Position numbers and translations under genes: made by a program. Shown here piece after piece: positions 25,995-35,913 of a DNA stretch of 64,000 bases. The notes below the pieces were generated by a model. That model did not search any database and was not told the origin of the DNA. It saw only the letters and a program-made list of their open reading frames with translations. The DNA comes from Candidatus Sulfidibacterium hydrothermale (GTDB taxonomy: Bacteria > Bacteroidota > Bacteroidia > Bacteroidales > F082): NCBI RefSeq assembly GCF_020149915.1, contig NZ_CP083760.1, positions 744,001 through 808,000 on the forward strand. Direction: 5' to 3'. Position 1 is the first letter of the stretch. Each line of letters starts with the position of its first letter.

Positions 25995-26948
25995 ATGGGC
26001 TTATTTTCTTTCTTCTCATCTAAGGAACAAAAAGAGGAACTCGACAAAGGACTGGAAAAAACCAGACAGAGTGTATTTAGTAAACTTTCGAAAGCCGTTA
26101 TCGGAAAGTCGAAAGTAGACGATGAAGTGCTGGATGAACTGGAAGAAGTGCTGGTTACTTCGGATGTGGGCGTGGAAACTACGCTGAAAATCATTGACCG
26201 GATTGAAGCCCGTGTGGCCCGCGATAAATATTTGGGCGTAGATGAACTAAACCGGATTCTGAAAGAGGAGATCGTCGCACTTTTGCAGGAAAATAACAGC
26301 GGTGACGGTGCAGACTTTGAATTGCCTGCTGATAAAAAACCTTACGTGATTATGGTGGTCGGTGTGAATGGTGTCGGAAAAACGACAACCATCGGCAAGC
26401 TGGCTTATAACTTTAAACGGGCAGGCAAAAAAGTGGTGCTGGGGGCTTCGGATACTTTCCGTGCAGCGGCTGTGGAGCAGCTTAAGATTTGGTCAGAACG
26501 GGTTGGAGTTCCTGTTGTAAGTCAGGGCATGGGGGCCGATCCGGCTTCGGTGGCTTACGATACCGTGAAATCAGCTTTGGCACAGGATGCCGATGTGGCT
26601 ATTATTGATACTGCCGGACGATTGCACAACAAGGTGAACCTGATGAATGAGCTTTCGAAAATCAAACGGGTAATGCAAAAACTGATTCCGGATGCGCCCC
26701 ACGAGATTTTACTGGTGCTGGATGCTTCTACCGGACAAAATGCCATAGAACAGGCCCGGCAGTTTATTGCGGCTACCGAAGTGAACGCCATTGCGCTGAC
26801 CAAGCTGGACGGAACTGCAAAAGGCGGGGTGGTCATCGGTATTTCCGATATGTTTAAAATCCCGGTAAAATATATTGGTGTTGGCGAAAAAATGGAAGAT
26901 CTCCAGGTGTTTAACCGGAAAGAATTTGTGGAAACCCTGTTTTCCTGA
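25995..26948 (+). CDS. ftsY: signal recognition particle receptor FtsY
   Basis: SRP-family GTPase that docks ribosome-SRP complexes at the inner membrane. 317 residues from [15 protein letters not shown], without the long acidic A domain of the enterobacterial protein. NG domain: N-domain helices, G1 [10 protein letters not shown]2/[15 protein letters not shown]3 [10 protein letters not shown]4 [10 protein letters not shown], closing motif [12 protein letters not shown]. An in-frame ATG at 25980 exists, but 25995 fits the family start and has AGGA 6-9 nt upstream. It is followed by rimO 119 nt later. Confidence 0.95.
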   Translation: MGLFSFFSSKEQKEELDKGLEKTRQSVFSKLSKAVIGKSKVDDEVLDELEEVLVTSDVGVETTLKIIDRIEARVARDKYLGVDELNRILKEEIVALLQENNSGDGADFELPADKKPYVIMVVGVNGVGKTTTIGKLAYNFKRAGKKVVLGASDTFRAAAVEQLKIWSERVGVPVVSQGMGADPASVAYDTVKSALAQDADVAIIDTAGRLHNKVNLMNELSKIKRVMQKLIPDAPHEILLVLDASTGQNAIEQARQFIAATEVNAIALTKLDGTAKGGVVIGISDMFKIPVKYIGVGEKMEDLQVFNRKEFVETLFS

Positions 26949-27067
26949 TCGTCCGTTTTTTGTTTTCGATATTTTCGTGTTTCCGGTAAGAATTGCCGGA
27001 AAAACAGCGATATTTTTAACTTTTGTGCAGCACAACCCTCTGCTGGTGTGGCTGTAAAACCGAACTT

Positions 27068-28390
27068 ATGGTAAGAAAAAAGAAAAAGCAGATAGTGAAT
27101 GTGGTTACACTGGGATGCTCAAAAAACCTGGTGGATTCGGAAGTGCTTATGCGGCAATTGGACGGCCGGTATGAGGTGGTTAACGATTCCAATGATCCGT
27201 CTGACATCATGGTGATTAACACCTGTGGCTTTATTGCAGATGCCAAAGAAGAATCGGTTGACATGATTTTGTCGGCTGTGGAAGCTAAAAAAGCCGGCGA
27301 ACTGAAAAAAGTTATCGTTACCGGATGTCTTTCGCAGCGCTATAAAAAAGAACTGGAAAACGAGATTGACCAGGTGGATGCTTTTTTTGGTGTGAACGAC
27401 CTGCCGCAGATCTTACAAACGCTGGAAGCAGATTATAAAAAAGAGCTGTTGGGTGAACGGCATCTGACCACACCGTCGCATTATGCTTATTTAAAAGTTT
27501 CGGAAGGATGTGACCGGCATTGTTCTTTTTGCGCCATTCCGCTGATCCGCGGGCAACATGTTTCCAAGCCTTTTGAAGAGATACTGGAAGAAGCAGAGAA
27601 TCTGGCTGGTCGCGGCGTAAAAGAGCTGCTGCTCATTGCCCAGGATTTGACGTATTACGGACTGGATTTATACAAAAAACGCCGGATTGCCGGGTTGGTG
27701 GAAAAACTTTCGGAAATAAAAGGCATAGAGTGGATCCGGTTGCATTACGCGTATCCGGCCGGATTTCCTGAAGACTTGCTGGATATAATGCGTCAAAATC
27801 CGAAAGTTTGCAATTATCTGGATATCCCGTTGCAGCATATCAACAATCGGATTTTACAGTCGATGAAGCGCGGACTGGATGAAGAAAAAACCCGGAAGCT
27901 GGCTTATTCGTGGCGAGAAAAAGTGCCGGGCATGGCCTTGCGTTCCACATTTATTGTGGGATATCCGGGCGAAACGGAAGCCGAATTTCAGCAGTTGTTG
28001 GATTTTGTAAAAGAGATGCGGTTTGACCGTTTGGGGGTTTTTCAGTATTCTCCGGAAGAAGACACGGCTGCATTTCTCTTACCGGACGATGTCCCTGCCA
28101 AGGTGAAACAAGAACGGGAAGACCGCCTGATGGAATTGCAACAGCAAATTGCACTGGAACTGAATGAAGAAAAAGTCGGAAAAACGTTTCGGGTACTTAT
28201 TGATAAAAAAGAAGGCGATTTTTATGTGGGGCGTACCGAGTTTGATTCCCCGGAAGTGGATAATGAAGTGTTGATCCCTGTTGGTGATGCTCCGCTGCAA
28301 ATTGGCGATTTTTATCCGGTGAAAATTGAGCGGGCTGATTTTTACGATTTGTATGGTACAGTAGAACCGGGTCCACAAGATTTGAAATAA
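27068..28390 (+). CDS. rimO: ribosomal protein S12 methylthiotransferase RimO
   Basis: Radical-SAM enzyme adding a methylthio group to the conserved Asp of ribosomal protein S12. 440 residues: an N-terminal UPF0004 domain with cluster ligands C17 (VTLGCSKNLVDSE), C53 (INTCGFI) and the Cys in VTGCLSQRY; radical-SAM CxxxCxxC in GCDRHCSFCAIP; and a C-terminal TRAM domain that binds S12. VTLGCSKNLVDSE distinguishes RimO from MiaB. The start MVRKKKKQ at 27068 is the first ATG in the conserved part; an upstream frame extension has no family match. Confidence 0.95.
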   Translation: MVRKKKKQIVNVVTLGCSKNLVDSEVLMRQLDGRYEVVNDSNDPSDIMVINTCGFIADAKEESVDMILSAVEAKKAGELKKVIVTGCLSQRYKKELENEIDQVDAFFGVNDLPQILQTLEADYKKELLGERHLTTPSHYAYLKVSEGCDRHCSFCAIPLIRGQHVSKPFEEILEEAENLAGRGVKELLLIAQDLTYYGLDLYKKRRIAGLVEKLSEIKGIEWIRLHYAYPAGFPEDLLDIMRQNPKVCNYLDIPLQHINNRILQSMKRGLDEEKTRKLAYSWREKVPGMALRSTFIVGYPGETEAEFQQLLDFVKEMRFDRLGVFQYSPEEDTAAFLLPDDVPAKVKQEREDRLMELQQQIALELNEEKVGKTFRVLIDKKEGDFYVGRTEFDSPEVDNEVLIPVGDAPLQIGDFYPVKIERADFYDLYGTVEPGPQDLK

Positions 28391-28490
28391 TGGCAAAAGA
28401 CCGGTATACTGTTTAATGCCACATTTCTGTTGAAAAGAGCAAACAAGTTTTTTGCTATCTTCGCTGTTTAATTCAGAAAAAATTTCCCGA

Positions 28491-28943
28491 ATGGACAAGT
28501 TGGAGTTGAAAAATAAGCTGTTAGCGGTGTGTATTGCCCGGCAGCAGGCAACGGCAGCAGAATTACAGCATGAAGTAGATGAAACACTGCGCCTTTCAAA
28601 TGAATATGGTGCCCCAAAAGACCGGTATGATCCTTATCGTACCAAATTGATGAATCAGAATAATTTGTTTGCCCAACAATTAAAACAAGCTAACACCCGG
28701 TTGGTTACCCTGCAAAAGATTCCGACAGATAAGGAAATTGATACGGTTGAGTTTGGCGCCATAGTCATTACGGATAAACAAAAACTTTTTATTTCGGTGG
28801 GCATGGGAAAAGTAGAACTGGATGGTACAGTTTTTTATGCTATTTCACCCCGTGTTCCGATTTTCGAAGCCATGCGTGGCAAAAAAGCCGGTGACTCCTT
28901 TACCTTTAACGGACAAACCTTCCGGATTGAAGATGTGTTTTAA
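28491..28943 (+). CDS. GreA/GreB-like protein
   Basis: 150 residues: an N-terminal helical hairpin (1-80, MDKLELKNKLLAVCIARQQ..) followed by a small beta-rich C-terminal domain containing VEFGAIVITDKQKLFISVGMGKVELDG and ISPRVPIFEAMRGKKAGDSF, which matches the FKBP-like half of GreA/GreB (ISP..SP.g.al.gk..GD). It lacks the acidic catalytic tip of true Gre factors as far as I can see, so transcript cleavage is uncertain; it may bind RNA polymerase. Some databases mislabel such proteins as 3-oxoacyl-ACP synthase. The start ATG at 28491 fits. Confidence 0.75.
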   Translation: MDKLELKNKLLAVCIARQQATAAELQHEVDETLRLSNEYGAPKDRYDPYRTKLMNQNNLFAQQLKQANTRLVTLQKIPTDKEIDTVEFGAIVITDKQKLFISVGMGKVELDGTVFYAISPRVPIFEAMRGKKAGDSFTFNGQTFRIEDVF

Positions 28944-29166
28944 TTTATTCCTTGTCTTTTGTCTCTTGTTTTCTTGATTTTTTTCTTTGTGCGCCTTTGT
29001 GTTGTCCTTCGAGCACCTTTGTGGTAAAAAGGGGGACTGGAAGGCCGGGGAAATGGAGAATTGATTTTTTGTTTTTTGCGTTTTGGGTTTTGTTTCCTCC
29101 TTATTTGGCCTCATTCCATATTTCTTAAATATTCATAAAGTGCGTTTTAGGATGACTCAAAATTTT
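28944..29166. other. low-complexity intergenic spacer
   Basis: No gene. T-rich text on the plus strand with words such as CTTTGTGCGCCTTTGTG and GCACCTTTGTGG, a degenerate repeat of the kind seen between genes in Bacteroidota genomes. Confidence 0.5.
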
Positions 29167-29174
29167 TAACTTTG
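29167..29174 (+). promoter_or_regulatory. -7 promoter element of the crotonase gene
   Basis: TAACTTTG, 21 nt before the ATG, matching TAnnTTTG. Confidence 0.45.
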
Positions 29175-29195
29175 GGTTTTAAAAAATTATTACGC

Positions 29196-29972
29196 ATGGA
29201 CAATAAAATATTACAGACAAAACTCGAAGAGGGTATTTTGCTGGTAACCATCAGCCGGCCCAAAGCCATGAATGCGCTAAACACGCAGTTTTTTAATGAA
29301 ATGGATGAGTTGATTGCCTCCGTAAAAAATAATCCTGAAGTCAAAGTGATGGTGATTACAGGCGAAGGAAAAGCTTTTGTTGCCGGAGCCGATATTGCTG
29401 AAATGGTAAATAAAGACCAGGCCGAAGGAGAAGCTTTTTCGCGGTTGGGACAAAACACTTTCCGGAGCCTTGAAAAGCTGGAAATTCCGGTGATTGCTGC
29501 GGTAAACGGCTTTGCTCTTGGCGGTGGAATGGAACTGACTATGGCCTGTGACTTTCGTATTGCCGGTACCAAAGCCAAATTTGGCCAGCCGGAAGTGAAT
29601 CTTGGACTTATTCCGGGCTATGCCGGAACACAACGCCTTTCGCGACTTACTAATTTGGGAACGGCGTTGTATTTGTTAATGACTGCCGATATGATTGATG
29701 CGGTGGAAGCTTTGCGTATTGGATTGGTACAAAAGGTAGTAGAACAGGAAAACCTGATGGGTGAGGTAATGAAAATAGCTAAAAATATCGCATCCAAAGG
29801 GCCGCAGGCTATCAAAAAAGTAAAAGATGTTGCCCGCCGTGGCTACGAAATGAGCCTGGATGAAGGTGCTGACCTGGAAGCCAAAGCTTTTGGTACACTT
29901 TTCGGTGAAAACAGCGAAGGTCGCGAAGGAATGTCGGCTTTCCTGGAAAAGAGAAAACCTGAGTGGAAGTGA
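29196..29972 (+). CDS. crt: enoyl-CoA hydratase / 3-hydroxybutyryl-CoA dehydratase
   Basis: Crotonase-fold enzyme interconverting crotonyl-CoA and 3-hydroxybutyryl-CoA, or longer homologues. 258 residues. The oxyanion-hole segments GKAFVAGADIAEM and GFALGGGMELTMACDFRIA are present, with the catalytic Glu region FGQPEVNLGLIPGYAGTQRL, so the enzyme should be active. The start at 29196 follows the promoter element; an upstream frame extension would overlap it. Downstream are 3-hydroxyacyl-CoA dehydrogenase and thiolase genes, which place it in short-chain acyl-CoA metabolism. Chain-length preference cannot be read from sequence. Confidence 0.9.
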   Translation: MDNKILQTKLEEGILLVTISRPKAMNALNTQFFNEMDELIASVKNNPEVKVMVITGEGKAFVAGADIAEMVNKDQAEGEAFSRLGQNTFRSLEKLEIPVIAAVNGFALGGGMELTMACDFRIAGTKAKFGQPEVNLGLIPGYAGTQRLSRLTNLGTALYLLMTADMIDAVEALRIGLVQKVVEQENLMGEVMKIAKNIASKGPQAIKKVKDVARRGYEMSLDEGADLEAKAFGTLFGENSEGREGMSAFLEKRKPEWK

Positions 29973-30170
29973 AGATAGAAGTTAGAAGATGGAAGTCGGA
30001 TGAATGAAAAAGAATTTGATAACCAGTATGATCATGCTTATAACTTGATGAACATGATGGTTGCATTTCAAAAGAAAATAAAATAACCAGATTAAGAACA
30101 AACTTCGGACTTCTGTCTTCAGGCTTCTGACTTCTGACTTCAGACTTCCGACCAAGAAATAAAAATAATA
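29973..30170. repeat. inverted GAAGTCGGAAG-type simple repeats flanking a 28-codon ORF
   Basis: A GAAGATAGAAGTTAGAAGATG run (29971-29998) and its rough complement, ACTTCTG/CTTCAG repeats (30104-30152), face each other. Between them lies a 28-codon frame (30000-30086, MNEKEFDNQYDHAYNLMNMM..) without a recognised family. It may be a small non-autonomous element; coding status is doubtful. Confidence 0.5.
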
Positions 30171-30189
30171 ATCATTAAAAACAAAAAAT

Positions 30190-31533
30190 ATGACCTACGA
30201 CGAGAGATTACAAAATGTTTCGGTACTGGGTGCCGCCGGTAAAATGGGCAGTGGCATTTTGTTGCTGACAGCCGTGGAAATGGCTGACCGGGCACTACTA
30301 CCTGAAAATAAAGGGAAAACATTCGTGCTAAATGCGATTGATGTTTCTGATGAAGGCCTGGCCGGTTTGATGAATTACCTCCGGGTTCAGGTACGGAAAA
30401 TCGCGGAAAAGAAAACCGTATGGCTGCGTAAAATGTACGCTGACCGCGATGACCTCATTGAGAATTTTGATATTATCGACGAGTACATTTTTGATGTGAT
30501 GAACATTGTCAGGCCCACCACGGCTATGGCAGCAGCTTATGGTTCTACGTTGGTTTTTGAAGCCGTCAATGAAGACCGCTCGCTGAAAGTGAAGCTGCTT
30601 TCGCAGATTAAACAAAACAACAACAAAGATGTTTGGTTTTTCACCAATACTTCTTCCGTACCGATTCATCTGATTGATGAAGAGGCCGGTTTGGATGGTA
30701 AGGTAATCGGTTTCCATTTTTATAATCCGCCGGCTGTACAAAGACTTGTGGAGCTGATTCGTACCGATAATACCAAAGACGAAGTGGTGGAATTTGCTTA
30801 TGCTTATGCCAAAAACCTGAAAAAAATAGTTGTTCCGTCTAACGACTTTGCCGGTTTTATCGGAAACGGTCATTTTATGCGTGACGGATTGCATGGTATC
30901 AAAGAAGCCGAAACGCTGTCCAAAGAAAAAAATATACCGCTGTACAAAGCGATTTATATGATCAACAAGATTACACAGGAATATTTAATTCGTCCGATGG
31001 GTATTTTCCAGCTGATGGATTATGTGGGAATAGATGTGATGCAGTTTATCCTCAACGTGATGAATCCTTTTGTGAAAGATGAAGATTTGCACAGTGACTT
31101 GCTGGACAAAATGATGGAGCAGGGAGTTAAAGGCGGCCAGTACTCCAGTGGAGCCCAAAAAGATGGTTTCCTGAAATACAAAGGCGGAAAACCTGTGGCG
31201 GTATGGGATATTCATAAACAGGAATACGTAGATATTGATTCATTTAAAGAAGAGTGCGATGAAATGCTCGGTGAGCTTCCTGAATCAGCAGTTTCGTGGA
31301 AATCAACCTTGCGGATGAAGAACAAAGAAGAAGCTTTTACCCGGTTCTTTAACGATTTGAAAGCCTTGAATACCCTGGGTGCCCAAATTGCTGTGAACTA
31401 CGGAAAACGTTCTAAAGCCATTGGCGAAAAACTGGTAAGCGACAAAGTGGCTAACAGTATTGATGATGTGAATACGGTGATGCTCACCGGATTTTTCCAT
31501 GCTTACGGACCTGTTAATAATTATTTCGACTAA
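30190..31533 (+). CDS. 3-hydroxyacyl-CoA dehydrogenase
   Basis: NAD-dependent oxidation or reduction at the 3-hydroxy position of acyl-CoA. 447 residues, longer than the 280-residue Clostridium-type Hbd. N-terminal Rossmann motif VSVLGAAGKMGSGI; EAVNEDRSLKVKLLSQI and TNTSSVPIHLI match the conserved E..e....K......... TNTSS region; the catalytic His is in GFHFYNPPAVQRLVELI; the C-terminal helical domain contains FAGFIGNGHFMRDGL. The extra C-terminal 120 residues (KEEC DEMLGELPESAVSWK..) look like a second dehydrogenase-like helical domain. It is 12 nt upstream of the thiolase gene. Confidence 0.88.
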   Translation: MTYDERLQNVSVLGAAGKMGSGILLLTAVEMADRALLPENKGKTFVLNAIDVSDEGLAGLMNYLRVQVRKIAEKKTVWLRKMYADRDDLIENFDIIDEYIFDVMNIVRPTTAMAAAYGSTLVFEAVNEDRSLKVKLLSQIKQNNNKDVWFFTNTSSVPIHLIDEEAGLDGKVIGFHFYNPPAVQRLVELIRTDNTKDEVVEFAYAYAKNLKKIVVPSNDFAGFIGNGHFMRDGLHGIKEAETLSKEKNIPLYKAIYMINKITQEYLIRPMGIFQLMDYVGIDVMQFILNVMNPFVKDEDLHSDLLDKMMEQGVKGGQYSSGAQKDGFLKYKGGKPVAVWDIHKQEYVDIDSFKEECDEMLGELPESAVSWKSTLRMKNKEEAFTRFFNDLKALNTLGAQIAVNYGKRSKAIGEKLVSDKVANSIDDVNTVMLTGFFHAYGPVNNYFD

Positions 31534-31545
31534 AAACCGAGAACC

Positions 31546-32793
31546 ATGAAAAAGTTGAGAAAAAAAGTATATATGACAGCCGGTTATAACACCATCTCAT
31601 TGGGAACCGGAAGAAGAGAATTTAACCCGAAAAAGCCCCGTCCGGGAATTGAACATTACATTAAAGAAGCCGGACAAGGTGTTTTGTCACAAATTGGTGG
31701 TGCACAAAATGTAGATGAATCGGTGATAGGAAACTTTATGGCCGGCCGGTTTAATAAACAAGGACATATTGACGGCTTTATTCCGATGATTGATAAAGAC
31801 TTGTCGATGAAACCGGCCGTACGTGTAGAAGGTGCTTGTGCTTCCGGTGGACTTTCGCTGGTAACCGGAATTCGGCATATCCTTGCTGAAACATCGGATG
31901 TGGTGTTGTCGTTGGGTGTGGAAGTACAAAATACCGTAAAAGCGATTTATGGTGCGGATATTCTGGCTTTGGCCGGATGGTTTCAACGCCGTAAACAAGG
32001 GCATGCTTATTTTTTCCCGGGACAGTTTAGCGATCGTGCCGGGGCATATTACGAAAAGTACGGTTACGAACGTACCCGTAAAGGAATGGCTCGCTGGTAT
32101 GCCAATGCCATTGAAAATGCACGGCTCGATCCGACGGCACAGGAATATCATAATACCAATCCGGACCCGTATGGAACCGCTTTGAAGATGAAACCCAACG
32201 GGAAAAGTTTTGTGGATCATTTGACGGTGCTCGACTGCTCCAAAGTTTCGGATGCCGCTTCCGGTATTACCATTTGTTCGGAAGAAGGACTGAAACGTAT
32301 TGGCGTGGATAAAAAAGATGCCGTGGAAGTGGTCGGTTTTGGCCATGCCGTACGCGATATTACTACGGATCCTACTGATTTAACGGAATTGGAAACCATT
32401 AAGTTTGCCGCACACCAGGCGTTAGAGAATGCCGGGATTACCATTGACCAGGTAGGAACGGTAGAAACCCATGACTGTTTCTCCATTGCCGGTATTTTGG
32501 CGGTGGAAGCACTCGGACTGGCAGCTAAAGGCGAAGGTGCCGATTATGTGGCAGAAGGAAAAACCGGTCGGAATGGAGAACTTCCGTTTAATACCACCGG
32601 TGGACTTATTGGATGGGGACATCCTACCGGTGGAACCGGCGTACACCAGGCCGTAACCATTTGGCAACAGCTGACCGGAAAAGCCGGAAAAGCCCAGATT
32701 AAAATTGATGATAATCGTCCTTATGGATTAACCATCAATATGGGGGGCGATGATGTAACAGTGACTTCTATCGTTTTTAAACGAGCCGAATAG
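31546..32793 (+). CDS. thiolase family acetyl-CoA acyltransferase
   Basis: 415 residues. Condenses acetyl-CoA units or cleaves 3-ketoacyl-CoA. Nucleophilic Cys98 in VEGACASGG, then ETHDCFSIA and GGLIGWGHPTGGTG carrying the catalytic His, as in the SCP2-like thiolase branch. The second Cys of classical biosynthetic thiolases (CxG near the C-terminus) is replaced by INMGGDD, which also fits the SCP2-like branch. It closes a crotonase, dehydrogenase, thiolase set and is followed by a strong terminator. Whether the set runs in the synthetic or degradative direction is open. Confidence 0.88.
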   Translation: MKKLRKKVYMTAGYNTISLGTGRREFNPKKPRPGIEHYIKEAGQGVLSQIGGAQNVDESVIGNFMAGRFNKQGHIDGFIPMIDKDLSMKPAVRVEGACASGGLSLVTGIRHILAETSDVVLSLGVEVQNTVKAIYGADILALAGWFQRRKQGHAYFFPGQFSDRAGAYYEKYGYERTRKGMARWYANAIENARLDPTAQEYHNTNPDPYGTALKMKPNGKSFVDHLTVLDCSKVSDAASGITICSEEGLKRIGVDKKDAVEVVGFGHAVRDITTDPTDLTELETIKFAAHQALENAGITIDQVGTVETHDCFSIAGILAVEALGLAAKGEGADYVAEGKTGRNGELPFNTTGGLIGWGHPTGGTGVHQAVTIWQQLTGKAGKAQIKIDDNRPYGLTINMGGDDVTVTSIVFKRAE

Positions 32794-32815
32794 TTTTATT
32801 CATTTGCGATTGTGT

Positions 32816-32856
32816 AAAAAAGCTGTCTGAATTTTTTAGACAGCTTTTTTTATTTT
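32816..32856 (+). terminator. rho-independent terminator after thiolase
   Basis: AAAAAAGCTGTCT pairs with AGACAGCTTTTTT around GAATTTTTT-type loop sequence, followed by a T-rich tail. Confidence 0.9.
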
Positions 32857-32920
32857 TTATCCGGTTGTCGGATTCGGACGGGCCCGCCCAAAAACAGAAA
32901 TCAGGTTGGTTAAAATTTTT

Positions 32921-32928
32921 TACTTTTG
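32921..32928 (+). promoter_or_regulatory. -7 promoter element of valS
   Basis: TACTTTTG, 13 nt before the ATG at 32942. Confidence 0.5.
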
Positions 32929-32941
32929 CTGCCTTAATAAA

Positions 32942-35581
32942 ATGTCAGAAAAACAGATGGAAATTCCCAGCAAATACAATCCGGCGGCCACGGAGGACAA
33001 GTGGTACGGCTATTGGTTAGAAAAGAAATATTTTCACTCGGAACCCGATGAGCGTGAGCCTTATACGGTGGTGATTCCGCCGCCGAACGTGACGGGAGTG
33101 CTGCACATGGGGCACATGCTGAACAATACGCTGCAGGATGTGCTGGTGCGCCGCGCCCGGATGCAGGGCAAAAATGCCTGCTGGGTGCCGGGAACCGACC
33201 ATGCTTCGATTGCTACCGAAGCCAAAGTGGTGAACAAGCTGAAACAGGAAGGGATTGACAAAGACGACCTTTCGCGCGACGAGTTTCTGGCGCATGCCTG
33301 GGAATGGAAAGAAAAACACGGCGGCATTATCCTGGAACAACTGAAAAAGCTGGGGGCTTCGTGCGACTGGGACCGTACGCGGTTTACCATGGATGAAGCG
33401 CTGTATGAGTCGGTGATTGACGTGTTTATCGATCTGTACGAAAAAGGGCTGATTTACCGCGGTGTACGGATGGTGAACTGGGATCCGCAGGCGCAGACGG
33501 CCGTGTCGGACGAAGAGGTGATACACAAAGAGGTGCAGTCGAAACTGTACTACCTGCGTTACCGGGTGGAAGGCGAAGATGATTTTTTGACCATCGCTAC
33601 CACGCGGCCGGAAACCATTTTGGGTGATACTGCCGTGTGTGTGCATCCGGAAGATGAGCGGTTTAAAAAATATGTGGGGAAAAAGGTTATCGTGCCGCTG
33701 GTTAACCGTCCGGTGCCGGTGATTGCCGACGAATATGTGGACCGTGAGTTTGGTACGGGGGCGCTGAAAATTACGCCGGCGCACGATGTGCACGACTACG
33801 AAATCGGCCAAAAACACCACCTGGAAAGCATCGACATTTTTAACGACGACGGCACCATGAACGAAGCAGCACAGCTGTACGTCGGCAAAGACCGCTTTGC
33901 TGTGCGGAAAGAGATTGTGAAAGACCTGGAAGCTGCCGGCAGTCTGGTGAAAGTAGAAGATTATGTGAACAGCGTGGGTTTTTCGGAACGTACGGATGCG
34001 GTGATTGAGCCGAAGCTTTCGATGCAGTGGTTTTTGAAGATGAAAGAGTTGGCGCGGCCGGCACTGGAAGTGGTGGAAAAAGATGAAATAAAATTTCACC
34101 CGGCCAAATTCAAAAATACTTACCGCCACTGGATGGAAAATGTGCGCGACTGGAACATTTCGCGGCAGCTTTGGTGGGGACAGCGTATTCCGGTGTACTA
34201 CCTTCCCGACGGCCGTTTTGTGGTGGCCAAATCGGTGGAAGAAGCCCTGGAAAAAGCCCGTAAGCAATTTGACCTGCCCGACCTGAAACCGGCTGATTTA
34301 AAGCAGGATGAAGATGTGATGGATACCTGGTTTTCGTCGTGGTTGTGGCCTATCTCGGTATTTGACGGCATCCGCTTTCCCGACAACGAAGAAATTCGGT
34401 ATTACTATCCGACCAACGATTTGGTCACGGGTCCGGACATCATCTTTTTCTGGGTGGCGCGCATGATTATGGCCGGACTGGAATACCGCAAAGAAATTCC
34501 GTTCAGAAATGTCTATTTCACGGGCATTGTGCGTGACAAGCTGGGACGTAAAATGTCGAAAACGCTGGGTAACTCGCCTGACCCGCTGGAACTGATAAAA
34601 AAATACGGTGCCGACGGGGTGCGTGTGGGCATGCTGCTGACGGCGCCGGCCGGTAACGACCTGCCGTTTGACGAAGCGTTGTGCGAGCAGGGACGGAATT
34701 TCAGCAACAAAATATGGAACGCCCTGCGGCTGGTGAAAGGCTGGAAAGCCGATGCTGCACTGGAAACACCTGAGCACAACAAACTGGCTATCGCCTGGTT
34801 TGAAGATAAGCTGAACGAAACGCTGGCCGTCATCGAAAAGAATTTTGCCACGTACCGTATTTCGGATGCGTTGATGGCTACCTATAAACTGATTTGGGAC
34901 AGCTTCTGCAGTTGGTATCTCGAAATGGTGAAACCGGCATACCAGCAGCCGATTGATGGTTATACACTGGAAAAAACGCTGGCCTTTTTTGAAGCGCTGA
35001 TGAAGATGTTGCATCCGTTTATGCCGTTTATTACGGAAGAAATCTGGCATCTGCTGCGCGACCGTCAGGAAGGCGATGATATTATTGTGGCTTCCATGCC
35101 GCAGTCGCAGCCTTTTGATGCCGAAAACCTGAAAGCCTTTGAGCGGGCCGGACAGATTATCCTCGGCATCCGTAACCTGCGGAAAGAGAAAAACATTCCG
35201 AACAAAGAAAAGCTGGAGCTGAAAGTGAAAGCCGGCGAAACGGCCCGTTGTAAATTTTATCCGGTGGTAATCAAGCTGGGCAACCTTTCGGGAGTGGAAA
35301 CCGTGGACGAGAAACCTGATGGTGTACTGGTGTTTACGGTGGGGGCACAAGAGTTTTATGTGCCGCTGGCCGAAAGTGTAGATGTGGAAGCCGAAATCAA
35401 AAAAATTGAAGAGGAACTGAATTACACCCGCGGCTTTTTAAATTCGGTGATGAAAAAACTTTCCAACGAGCGTTTTGTCAACAACGCCCCGGCTGCCGTG
35501 GTGGAAAAAGAGCGTAAAAAACAGGCCGATGCCGAAGCACGGATAAAAGTGCTGGAAGAGCAGTTGAAGGGGCTGCGTTAA
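32942..35581 (+). CDS. valS: valine--tRNA ligase
   Basis: Class I aminoacyl-tRNA synthetase. 879 residues: HIGH-type motif [17 protein letters not shown]1 editing domain ([27 protein letters not shown]), KMSKT motif in [17 protein letters not shown], anticodon-binding domain with VTEEIWH-like [10 protein letters not shown], and a C-terminal coiled coil ([18 protein letters not shown]..). WSTW-type signature [10 protein letters not shown] supports ValRS. The start [14 protein letters not shown] follows the promoter; MEIPSKYN (32957) is the alternative. By eye the gene is more GC-rich at third positions than its neighbours. Its stop codon lies inside the first REP hairpin. Confidence 0.96.
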   Translation: MSEKQMEIPSKYNPAATEDKWYGYWLEKKYFHSEPDEREPYTVVIPPPNVTGVLHMGHMLNNTLQDVLVRRARMQGKNACWVPGTDHASIATEAKVVNKLKQEGIDKDDLSRDEFLAHAWEWKEKHGGIILEQLKKLGASCDWDRTRFTMDEALYESVIDVFIDLYEKGLIYRGVRMVNWDPQAQTAVSDEEVIHKEVQSKLYYLRYRVEGEDDFLTIATTRPETILGDTAVCVHPEDERFKKYVGKKVIVPLVNRPVPVIADEYVDREFGTGALKITPAHDVHDYEIGQKHHLESIDIFNDDGTMNEAAQLYVGKDRFAVRKEIVKDLEAAGSLVKVEDYVNSVGFSERTDAVIEPKLSMQWFLKMKELARPALEVVEKDEIKFHPAKFKNTYRHWMENVRDWNISRQLWWGQRIPVYYLPDGRFVVAKSVEEALEKARKQFDLPDLKPADLKQDEDVMDTWFSSWLWPISVFDGIRFPDNEEIRYYYPTNDLVTGPDIIFFWVARMIMAGLEYRKEIPFRNVYFTGIVRDKLGRKMSKTLGNSPDPLELIKKYGADGVRVGMLLTAPAGNDLPFDEALCEQGRNFSNKIWNALRLVKGWKADAALETPEHNKLAIAWFEDKLNETLAVIEKNFATYRISDALMATYKLIWDSFCSWYLEMVKPAYQQPIDGYTLEKTLAFFEALMKMLHPFMPFITEEIWHLLRDRQEGDDIIVASMPQSQPFDAENLKAFERAGQIILGIRNLRKEKNIPNKEKLELKVKAGETARCKFYPVVIKLGNLSGVETVDEKPDGVLVFTVGAQEFYVPLAESVDVEAEIKKIEEELNYTRGFLNSVMKKLSNERFVNNAPAAVVEKERKKQADAEARIKVLEEQLKGLR

Positions 35582-35611
35582 CCTTTCAAGTCGGACAGGA
35601 CTTGAAAGGTT
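35580..35611. repeat. REP hairpin, type A, copy 1
   Basis: AACCTTTCAAGTC and GACTTGAAAGGTT form a perfect 13-bp stem with loop GGACAG. It overlaps the valS stop codon and may serve as its 3' end structure. Confidence 0.9.
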
Positions 35612-35680
35612 GAGTTAAGAAAAGGGCTTGATATTACCTTTACCGCATTTATTGTATGATTTTATTCCTGGGTTTTCCAC

Positions 35681-35707
35681 TTTTCAGGTCTGACTCGACC
35701 TGAAAGG
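35681..35707. repeat. REP hairpin, type B, copy 1
   Basis: TTTCAGGTC and GACCTGAAA form a 9-bp stem with loop TGACTC; same six-base loop size as type A. Confidence 0.8.
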
Positions 35708-35722
35708 AGAAAGGAATATGTT

Positions 35723-35754
35723 AACCTTTCAAGTCAGACAGGACTTGAAAGGTT
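35723..35754. repeat. REP hairpin, type A, copy 2
   Basis: Same 13-bp stem as copy 1 with loop AGACAG. The whole segment with types A and B (about 143 bp) is directly duplicated with copy 1. Confidence 0.9.
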
Positions 35755-35821
35755 GAGTTAATGAAAGGGCTTGATATTACCTTTACCGCATTTATTGTAT
35801 GGCTTTATTCCCGGGTTTCCA

Positions 35822-35849
35822 CCTTTCAGGTCTGGCTCGACCTGAAAGG
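35822..35849. repeat. REP hairpin, type B, copy 2
   Basis: CCTTTCAGGTC and GACCTGAAAGG form an 11-bp stem with loop TGGCTC, 64 nt upstream of the transposase ATG. Confidence 0.85.
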
Positions 35850-35913
35850 AGAAGAGAATTGGATTTATCCAAAGAAAATTATACCTTTACATGACCCTAC
35901 TAAGGTTATTGTC

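Noticed and set aside
30000-30086. 28-codon frame MNEKEFDNQYDH.. as a real gene
   Set aside because: Too short, no ribosome-binding site or family match; listed only as part of a repeat feature.
33017-34267. 416-codon frame antisense to valS
   Set aside because: His/Phe/Arg-rich shadow created by the GC-biased codons of valS; no family features.
35761-35913. N-terminal extension of the RAYT reading frame
   Set aside because: The 51 extra codons are translated REP and spacer sequence duplicated upstream; conserved transposase similarity begins at about 35914.
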